Positions 6,001 to 7,847 of a stretch of DNA of 7,847 bases are shown in pieces. The notes beneath the pieces are model-generated. The model ran no database searches, was not told the DNA's origin, and was given only the letters and a program-made list of their open reading frames with translations. This DNA comes from CAYHBO01 sp964354855 (GTDB taxonomy: Bacteria; Babelota; Babeliae; Babelales; RVW-14), in the NCBI GenBank assembly GCA_964354855.1, contig CAYHBO010000058.1, forward strand, positions 1 through 7,847, written 5' to 3'. How positions within the stretch are numbered: position 1 is the first letter of the stretch; each line of letters starts with the position of its first letter. A program made the position numbers and the translations under genes.

Positions 6001-7777
6001 GCAGAATAATCGGATAGTTACGGTTAGTTATGGGACTTTTGTTGATGTAACCCAAGCTGTTATTGATAAGAAGTTATTTGATCCAAAAACAAGAAAGATT
6101 GCTATTCCTCTGCCTGTGCTAGGAAGCCTTGGTGTTCCAGACCCGGTTCCAGGAAAACCAAAAACAGTGACCGTTGTTGTTATGAAAAATGGGTTGCCGC
6201 GCATGAAAGAATTTGATGAGGCTGAGGCGATAACCTGGGATCTTTCCTCCGCTAAAAAAGTTGATTTGATTAAGGTATTTTATGGTTGTTCAAAGACCGC
6301 TTATCCTAATTCAAAAAATCCTAAAGATTGGTCGTTGCTTGTAAAAAAACTTGATAATTCAGTCATGAATGCTGAGCAGGATCTTCTAGCGTATTTTGGC
6401 GATCCTGCACCGAAGATGAAAAGTTCATTGGGGGTTACGACTATTAATCGTAATAATGGGAATCAGGTACAGTTGTATAAATTTGAAAATAAAGATCTTT
6501 CACAAAAACCGAAGAGTGTACAAGTATTCCCTAAATATCAAACCATAATTGCAGTGACGTTTGGTGGGTACACAGATGTAACGCAGCTATTTAGAGATAA
6601 AAAATACTTTGATCAGATAACAAAGAAAATACTAATTCCTGATAAAGATGATGGTGACCGTGGGGGTGGCCGAGATAAGCTCTTTGGTGGGGATCCTGCT
6701 GTAGGGATGAACAAATTTGTAACCGTTATTGTTTTTGTAGATGGCGTGGCTATGGTGAAAGAATTTCCTAATACGGGTCCAGTAAGGTGGGATCTCTCGG
6801 GAGGAATAAAAGTTGAGTTGGTTGCTGTTTATTATGGTGCAACAAAAACAGCGTGGCCGGTAACGATGAATCCAAATGGGTTAAATGTGGACGGGAATAC
6901 GCTGATGTTAATGGCGACACTTGCTGAAGATGTTGATGCTATTAAAGAACTCTTTACGATTCCTGGTTTGAATTATAACAAAGCAAATAAAAAAGGTGTG
7001 AAACCGTTACATGTAATGTTGCTACAAAAAAATTCGGCAATAATTGATTTTTTTTCTAAGCGGTTATGGGTTCGAAAAGCTGAGTATGGGGTTAAGGATG
7101 GGCCTCTTGTTGATATTACAACTACGGTAGTAACCTTGTGGCAAAAAAATAATGTTATCTATGTACCAAAGAATATTTTTGAGTTAGTTGGAATTACAGA
7201 GCCTGATACAACATTATCTAAATCTCTCGTTCAATTAACACCCACATCAGCTTCTCAAGTAATACCAGTTGGTTCAGGGTCTTCTGTTATTACTGCAACA
7301 CCCGCGGCTTCAGCTGTTGTAGTGTCGGCTTCACCGCCGGTTTTTATTGTAAGAACAGCTCCGCAATTATCAACTGCTTCTCAGGTTTTCCCGATATTGC
7401 CGCCATCCGATCCTATGATATTGCGTCTTACGCTGAGTATGGGGTCAGTAGTAAAAATATTTGAAGTTCCAGAAGGTTCTGAACAAAACATTACCGTAGA
7501 TATCTTTAATAAGCTTGCGACCTTAAGTGAAGAGGAGGCCAATGAAGAAGAAGAAAAGTATAAAGAAGCTGATGAGGAAGATTTGTATAAAGTAGTTCCT
7601 AAAAAAATATCAGCGACTCCTGCTGCTTTAGCTAACGTTCCAGCCTCTAATGTGCTAGCTCCTAATATTCCAGTTGGGGATGTTACGGTTGCAGATGTGT
7701 CGGGTTCTGACGTTTCTGGTGGAGAAAATTCTTCTTCTGAAGTTGCGACTGATGATGATTCAGAAGCTGTTTCATAG
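2..7777 (+). CDS. Giant multidomain repeat protein: beta-rich region, Gly/Ala region, ankyrin repeats and DUF3395-like tandem array; 5' end probably cut by the window
   Basis: One uninterrupted frame ends at TAG 7775-7777. The first usable start in the window is TTG at 35 (2580 residues), but no ribosome-binding sequence precedes it, the frame stays open to base 2, and the first in-frame ATG is only at 206. A partial gene continuing leftward is therefore more likely than a TTG start. Order of regions: beta-rich 1-756; Gly/Ala-rich 783-942; basic helix 949-979; ankyrin 1030-1150; six ~178-residue super-repeats 1155-2285; ankyrin 2287-2345; a last split module 2348-2493; acidic low-complexity tail 2498-2580. 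No enzyme active-site motif, signal peptide or clear membrane helix is seen. Function is not recognised. Ankyrin repeats imply protein binding, and the size and modularity suggest a scaffold or a secreted/surface host-interaction factor, which is inference. The reading frame shows no frameshift or internal stop. Confidence 0.95.
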   Translation, partial: HKNFFSFINLNLKVSSYTLSFGAKIALGDFGGLPLAGQSLFTISGQINLLGESNFIITVDKPFSLVPGMVEVSNVKLELKLERTAAVQATGEEAGKTQLASKFTCSLSGDTKLSLPDPIGTQDISIKAEMTNGKFFNFEGNLKKTFGYAGIVTITDPGITITKSPLDKKFFVGVTGTTKIGGEFEAKVTLSISSDKTIKFLAESPDPEKEIKPLAEIPGLGLLPLAQGLALSALKFQIDSKKNLIISGKVRIGGLTTQGTFYKQGGVKVLKASIASMSDLGNLIPAIKGSPLESLNLSGTSIVFSSGDFTDPDTMAVFKKGISIESQTNLAAAFLAPARTLLGLGSATKVTLSGGFGPQGTNFSLGIPGSSKLGALELAGISINALIGLSGIELGIAGHIKTTLPKQTDITEFILQCALTMNPTAPGVKLAATMLGDWKNPLGIKNVVISDLALQAEIAFLPTPPHPSGIGFAGKLKLGNKVFRAAAKASQSGEFLLALALDGRLSFKDVPVFAQHLGIPIPAAAEKLIPDLGIEDCEIYLAPRDTMIGALSFQQGLTIKGKVDVALLLGPMGVLAKELGAPLNGKAMINISVSTAGIVAQATLPQIDLGKIGGVTLFKITGKGLDGIAGNEDDGPTFSLTLNAKKQQLYISGTLDFLGSGGDCQVDISPQGFHLHGKVQSLLGKVTVDANTVDGDFKMKGDIDIAAPSWFPSELRDAVNGINPLHEMKLEFSGKELIEGKFPKLTVKAGFAGVSFDPLVLQFEAKHPERMVETLGSWVLKSVTGALAKAALALPGKALTVAGDAAQDAGKGMQKGGAAIKGQSGAVSSALGGGALGAVGGGAVEGLGNAMEGVGKGVEFAGKGLSIAGGAMTAASGAVADAAAESAKAAAHAAEATAKATKEAAEAAFNATKNIANAAIQDVQKTAAAVGQAFSNTINSIGNAIGGLCQSFSDFWNPGRARARKREQERQRAEAIRQQELQKQALQRENNFHDFKKRFLGDLTGNGPDKGFIHNQLTKLTYVDVAPHCLPDEVLRIQLGGFNLLTLAIQANRKDLVIDLIKSPVVNIREQNTKDGTTALDVALALGYVDFVKELIKDPTIYSSDESSNFIKKTMASGQIDMTNALLAIDGFKFNNFKSLQKSLKDKNIPFLQALVAMNPDDAHSLNPIDGGKNAVKFTESDITNYFGDPSPGKEKPLGILTVSVDTLDEPHVTILANKDIQQKGKVQPFPVHEKVAAAIFGLFVDVTKIFNDKKFFDPATKKIAMQGNYDQMFTDPASGQVKKITIFVMNDGILQVRELVNQNNAPLAWDLSSSRKVQVLAVFYGATRVSLSNVLSPTSSNCSLINNSTNVVVNTLPDVISCFGDVASGLPKKMGIITINAKPSTEVHIYGLTNQEIQQKTGTVRTFPAREKIGAMVYGTYVDVTQIFKNSGFFDQETKKIGIPPKTKFNHLYGDAAPGFVKKLAVMVLKDGVLVVRECFENEQLIWDLSTAKAVEVLAVFYGSMRVTLNHALSPQDSNTCLIDNDNNVVTNVESSITSIFGDPAVGMPKSVGLVTMDTSKGNAIGVTILANQDIQKPLGTVYQVPVGQKVCSYTYGGFLDITKIVNDKKLFDPTTKKIKLNSTDLGMDPAPGKQKMVTIVAVADGKPVLKELLYQGVMECDFSPAKTVTIGAVLYGVTKTIFNQAFNQSDPNSLIDHKKNTVNISNVDLVTYFKGPSSLDLIIPKGKPSLGVVTLELNKLNVVRCSQQTDQELQAMTAGSAISFPQDEKVQAVIYGAYVDVTQTLIDKKFFDSAKKKIVIPFPIAKSLGVDPVVGKSQLITLLVMQDGKPVLKEFTDKSAVAWDLSKTKNVSLIKAFYGQSKAMLNQFLNKNGSGNPIDSVKNAVVSNQDALMAYFGNPCYSIASFPLSPPAVTYSGGPPPPVMAVQVPVSVPIPASVSVTPAASATASAPTPIPTATPPFSLGILTVELNKTHPVNYVELPFKDIKAAPAKSMRTFPQNNRIVTVSYGTFVDVTQAVIDKKLFDPKTRKIAIPLPVLGSLGVPDPVPGKPKTVTVVVMKNGLPRMKEFDEAEAITWDLSSAKKVDLIKVFYGCSKTAYPNSKNPKDWSLLVKKLDNSVMNAEQDLLAYFGDPAPKMKSSLGVTTINRNNGNQVQLYKFENKDLSQKPKSVQVFPKYQTIIAVTFGGYTDVTQLFRDKKYFDQITKKILIPDKDDGDRGGGRDKLFGGDPAVGMNKFVTVIVFVDGVAMVKEFPNTGPVRWDLSGGIKVELVAVYYGATKTAWPVTMNPNGLNVDGNTLMLMATLAEDVDAIKELFTIPGLNYNKANKKGVKPLHVMLLQKNSAIIDFFSKRLWVRKAEYGVKDGPLVDITTTVVTLWQKNNVIYVPKNIFELVGITEPDTTLSKSLVQLTPTSASQVIPVGSGSSVITATPAASAVVVSASPPVFIVRTAPQLSTASQVFPILPPSDPMILRLTLSMGSVVKIFEVPEGSEQNITVDIFNKLATLSEEEANEEEEKYKEADEEDLYKVVPKKISATPAALANVPASNVLAPNIPVGDVTVADVSGSDVSGGENSSSEVATDDDSEAVS
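728..1066 (+). repeat. Beta-region internal repeat, copy 1 (residues ~232-344)
   Basis: It begins with the ISGKVRIGG hairpin (GK at 237-238), passes through SPLESLNLSGTSIVFSSGDF, reaches FKKGISIE (G310) and a hydrophobic LAAAFLAPARTLLGLG segment, and closes with KVTLSGG. The same order of elements recurs 226-235 residues later in copy 2, which indicates an ancient internal duplication. Identity is low, so the call rests on the ordered pattern. Confidence 0.45.
1409..1783 (+). repeat. Beta-region internal repeat, copy 2 (residues ~459-583)
   Basis: It begins with FAGKLKLG (GK at 463-464), passes through LIPDLGIEDCEIYLAPRD, reaches FQQGLTIK (G545) and a hydrophobic VALLLGPMGVLAKELG segment, and closes with GKAMINIS. 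Each element has a counterpart in copy 1 in the same order. A third, weaker candidate starts near HGKVQSLLG (residue ~665) and runs through SWFPSELRD and PLHEMKLEFSG. Confidence 0.45.
2381..2860 (+). other. Gly/Ala-rich region with glycine-zipper and LEA-like character (residues ~783-942)
   Basis: The first half (to about residue 870) is crowded with small residues spaced as GxxxG-like steps (GGGALGAVGGG, GVGKGVEFAGKGLS, IAGGAMTAASGA). The second half changes to Ala with regularly placed Lys and Glu (AAEATAKATKEAAEAAF), resembling the helical 11-residue pattern of group 3 LEA proteins. It divides the beta-rich N-terminal part from the ankyrin part. Glycine zippers can pack in or on membranes, and LEA-like helices can lie along membranes or serve as spacers. 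Which applies here is not decidable from sequence. No long purely hydrophobic segment is present. Confidence 0.6.
2879..2971 (+). other. Basic Arg/Gln/Glu-rich helix (residues ~949-979)
   Basis: Right after a Trp-containing turn (FWNPG), the chain runs through RARARKREQERQRAEAIRQ and on in Gln/Lys/Glu-rich sequence to QREN. It is strongly charged, lacks helix breakers, and looks like a single charged alpha-helix or short coiled coil. A cluster of five Arg/Lys in the first seven residues could bind nucleic acid, acidic lipid or act as a localisation signal, but nothing specific identifies it. Confidence 0.55.
3122..3484 (+). repeat. N-terminal ankyrin-repeat block (residues ~1030-1150)
   Basis: Two repeats are clear: GGFNLLTLAIQANRKDLVID and onward (from 1030), and DGTTALDVALALGYVDFVKE and onward (from 1064), both with the ankyrin pattern G-x-T/N-x-L-x-x-A-(8)-D-hydrophobic-V-x-x-L-hydrophobic. 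Two degenerate copies follow at ~1095-1124 (IKKTMASGQIDMTNALLAI) and ~1127-1150 (SLKDKNIPFLQALVAM). The block ends exactly where the first partial DUF3395-like module begins. Ankyrin repeats are protein-binding modules common in host-associated bacteria. Confidence 0.75.
3503..4033 (+). repeat. Super-repeat unit 1 (residues 1157-1333)
   Basis: It opens with PIDGGKNAV and YFGDPSPG (F1176), then ANKDIQQ, a PFP motif, IFGLFVDVT (D1235), KKFFDPATKKIA, FTDPASGQVKK (F1263), MNDG, WDLS (W1299) and VLAVFYG (Y1314). The first YG has Phe (IFG). Its left edge follows ankyrin sequence rather than a preceding YG, so the type II module here lacks its first strand. Confidence 0.8.
4034..4567 (+). repeat. 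Super-repeat unit 2 (residues 1334-1511)
   Basis: Key elements are CFGDVASG (F1353; the Pro of GDP is Val), TNQEIQQK, RTFP, VYGTYVDVTQ (D1413), FFDQETKKIGIP, YGDAAPGFVKK (Y1443), LKDG, WDLS (W1477) and VLAVFYG (Y1492). It is closest to unit 1: a 22-base stretch covering the end of this unit's FYG strand (4491-4512) is identical to 3957-3978 in unit 1. Confidence 0.8.
4471..4492 (+). other. Perfect 9-bp inverted repeat with AAAA loop inside the coding sequence
   Basis: Bases 4471-4479 (ttctaccgc) and 4484-4492 (gcggtagaa) are exact reverse complements separated by aaaa. The hairpin covers the Ser-Thr-Ala-Lys-Ala-Val-Glu codons after WDLS in unit 2. There is no U-tract directly after it, so it is not a standard terminator. 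It may be chance. Confidence 0.5.
4568..5086 (+). repeat. Super-repeat unit 3, the most diverged (residues 1512-1684)
   Basis: Key elements are IFGDPAVGMPK (F1531), ANQDIQK, YTYGGFLDIT (D1591; DIT not DVT), KKLFDPTTKKIKL, LGMDPAPGKQK (D1619), VADGKPVLKE, and CDFS (C1651) where other units have WDLS, then AVLYG (Y1666). It is the shortest unit and the only one without the Trp. Confidence 0.78.
5087..5635 (+). repeat. Super-repeat unit 4 (residues 1685-1867)
   Basis: Its first GDP motif is altered to YFKGPSSLDL (F1704) and followed by about six extra residues before the LGVVTLELN strand. The rest is regular: SFPQDEKVQAVIYGAYVDVT (D1771), KKFFDSAKKKIVIP, LGVDPVVGKSQ (D1802), MQDGKPVLKEF, WDLS (W1834) and KAFYG (Y1849). 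Confidence 0.78.
5636..6337 (+). repeat. Super-repeat unit 5 with an inserted Pro-rich linker (residues 1868-2101)
   Basis: It starts with PIDSVKNAV and YFGNPCYS (F1887), then is broken by the ~58-residue Pro/Ala/Ser/Thr linker before resuming at FSLGILTVELN (1952). It continues with FKDIKAA, RTFP, SYGTFVDVTQ (D2004), KKLFDPKTRKIAIP, VPDPVPGKPK (D2036), MKNGLPRMKEF, WDLS (W2068) and KVFYG (Y2083). The insertion leaves all flanking motifs intact, so it is an added loop rather than a replacement. Confidence 0.8.
5711..5884 (+). other. Pro/Ala/Ser/Thr/Val-rich linker 1 (residues 1893-1950)
   Basis: This low-complexity segment contains a run of four prolines (1910-1913), PVSVPIPASVSVTPAASAT and PTPIPTATPP. 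It sits in the loop between the GNP motif and the following LGILTV strand of unit 5. It shares the TPAASA core with linker 2, coded by a common 12-base run (gcggcttcagct). It is probably a flexible extended spacer. Confidence 0.75.
6338..6889 (+). repeat. Super-repeat unit 6 (residues 2102-2285)
   Basis: Key elements are KKLDNSVMNAEQDLLAYF (F2121), FGDPAPKMK, ENKDLSQKP, VFPKYQ, TFGGYTDVTQ (D2181), KKYFDQITKKILIP, an inserted Asp/Gly/Arg-rich loop DKDDGDRGGGRDK, FGGDPAVGMNK (F2217), VDG, WDLS (W2252) and AVYYG (Y2267). After YYG the chain reads ATKTAWPVTMNP, like the other units, and then runs straight into ankyrin sequence. Confidence 0.8.
6893..7069 (+). repeat. C-terminal ankyrin repeats (residues 2287-2345)
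   Basis: Two repeats are visible: GNTLMLMATLAEDVDAIKEL followed by FTIPGLNYNKAN, and KGVKPLHVMLLQKNSAIIDF. The first has G-x-T-x-L-x-x-A and D-x-x-A-I-K-x-L, and the second has G-x-x-P-L-H, both characteristic of ankyrin. They follow directly after the last YYG of the array. Confidence 0.7.
7076..7513 (+). repeat. Lone terminal DUF3395-like type I module, split by a linker (residues 2348-2493)
   Basis: KAEYG (Y2351) is followed by LVDITTTVV (D2360), NNVIYVP and VGITEPDTTLSKSLVQL, which lines up with the type I sequence LGVPDPVPGKPKTVTV of unit 5. Linker 2 then intervenes, and the module resumes as MILRLTLSMG and KIFEVPEG, ending ITVDI where other modules have a KEF and ITWDLS ending. It is diverged, and the assignment rests on motif order and spacing. 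Confidence 0.5.
7238..7405 (+). other. Ser/Ala/Thr/Val/Pro-rich linker 2 (residues 2402-2457)
   Basis: This low-complexity segment contains SASQVIPVGSGSSV, ATPAASAVVVSASPP and a second SASQ-like TASQVFPILPPS. It interrupts the terminal module between its DP-K motif and the next strand, close to the same structural position as linker 1 in unit 5, and shares the TPAASA core with it. Confidence 0.65.
7526..7774 (+). other. Acidic and low-complexity C-terminal tail (residues 2498-2580)
   Basis: A Glu-rich block (SEEEANEEEEKYKEADEED, 2498-2516) is followed by an Ala/Val/Ser/Asn tail with short recurring xxxDV steps (VGDV, VADV, GSDV) and an acidic end, DDDSEAVS. It is likely disordered. An exposed C-terminal secretion or anchoring signal is possible, but no LPXTG, autotransporter barrel or other named sorting signal is present. 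Confidence 0.6.
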
Positions 7778-7847
7778 TCGAATATTCCAAACTTAATAAA
7801 CGGGTTCTTGTTTTTTAGCATGACCTTTATGTACCCTCTTCATGGGA
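7778..7847. other. Downstream flank, no supported gene or terminator
   Basis: These 70 bases hold an 8-base palindrome (gaattattc-like; exactly gaatattc, 7780-7787) and an A/T-rich weak hairpin around aaac/gttt (7798-7814) leading into a T-run, too weak to call a terminator. On the minus strand a frame open from the right edge reads as a basic tail, MKRVHKGHAKKQEPVY, stopping at TAA (7795-7793), which could be the end of a convergent gene but is too short to call. Confidence 0.4.

Larger units (their letters stand above)
3497..6889 (+). repeat. Six-unit tandem array of ~178-residue super-repeats, each two DUF3395-like modules (residues 1155-2285)
   Basis: Twelve GDP-type motifs lie at F1176, F1263, F1353, Y1443, F1531, D1619, F1704, D1802, F1887, D2036, F2121 and F2217. 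D(V/I)T motifs sit at 1235, 1413, 1591, 1771, 2004 and 2181, that is 178, 178, 180, 233 and 177 apart (the 233 step holds a ~57-residue linker). WDLS or its variant sits at 1299, 1477, 1651, 1834, 2068 and 2252. The module order YG, DVT, hydrophobic, GDPxxGxxK-LxV, then a terminal LP/FP motif matches, from memory, the DNAJC11 C-terminal domain (DUF3395, PF11875), which also occurs in bacterial proteins without a J-domain. Two flavours alternate: type I keeps DVT and ends in WDLS; type II has lost DVT and ends in FP. The family match is recalled, not searched; the repeat structure is directly visible. Confidence 0.85.

Noticed and set aside
3497..6889. CRISPR array or nucleotide-level satellite
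   Set aside because: The periodicity is at protein level (about 534 bases), with diverged nucleotide sequence, no short identical repeats and no spacers.
7795..7818. Possible intrinsic terminator after the stop codon
   Set aside because: The stem is only about four A/T-rich pairs plus a mismatch, so despite the T-run it is not convincing.
7381..7821. 146-residue minus-strand open frame over the 3' end
   Set aside because: Its translation is Ser/Ala low complexity mirroring the acidic and Ala-rich tail of the giant protein, with no ribosome-binding site or recognisable domain.
7820..7847. ATG at 7820 as the start of a next plus-strand gene
   Set aside because: There is no ribosome-binding sequence before it, only a T-run, and just nine codons remain in the window.

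Overview
The window is almost entirely one very large open reading frame on the + strand, stopping at TAG 7775-7777. Read from the only candidate start in the window near its left end (TTG at 35) it encodes 2580 residues, very roughly 270 kDa. The same frame has no stop back to base 2, there is no Shine-Dalgarno-like sequence before the TTG, and the sequence already looks mid-domain, so the true N-terminus probably lies outside the window. Residue numbers below count the TTG codon as residue 1. Only about 70 bases follow the stop codon.

Layout of the protein: (1) residues ~1-756, a beta-rich region of alternating hydrophobic/polar strands and Gly turns, containing at least one long internal duplication; (2) ~783-942, a Gly/Ala-rich stretch with glycine-zipper and LEA-like character; (3) ~949-979, a short, strongly basic Arg/Gln/Glu helix; (4) ~1030-1150, degenerate ankyrin repeats; (5) ~1155-2285, six copies of a ~178-residue super-repeat. 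Each copy is made of two alternating, mutually related modules carrying YG, D(V/I)T and GDPxxGxxK motifs, which I compare to the DNAJC11 C-terminal domain (DUF3395); (6) ~2287-2345, two more ankyrin repeats; (7) ~2348-2493, a seventh, lone YG...DIT module split by a Pro/Ser/Ala/Thr linker; (8) ~2498-2580, an acidic, then Ala/Ser/Val/Asp-rich, low-complexity tail.

Organism: a bacterium with modest GC, standard code and no introns. A giant multi-repeat protein with ankyrin repeats is typical of intracellular or host-associated bacteria. Dependentiae (Babeliales), Legionellales or chlamydia-like lineages would fit, but nothing in the window fixes the taxon, and a large DNA virus cannot be strictly excluded. 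No catalytic motif, signal peptide or clear transmembrane helix is visible. The best reading is a scaffold, surface or host-interaction protein built from binding repeats. The most interesting feature is the two-flavour tandem array of DUF3395-like modules lying between two ankyrin blocks.
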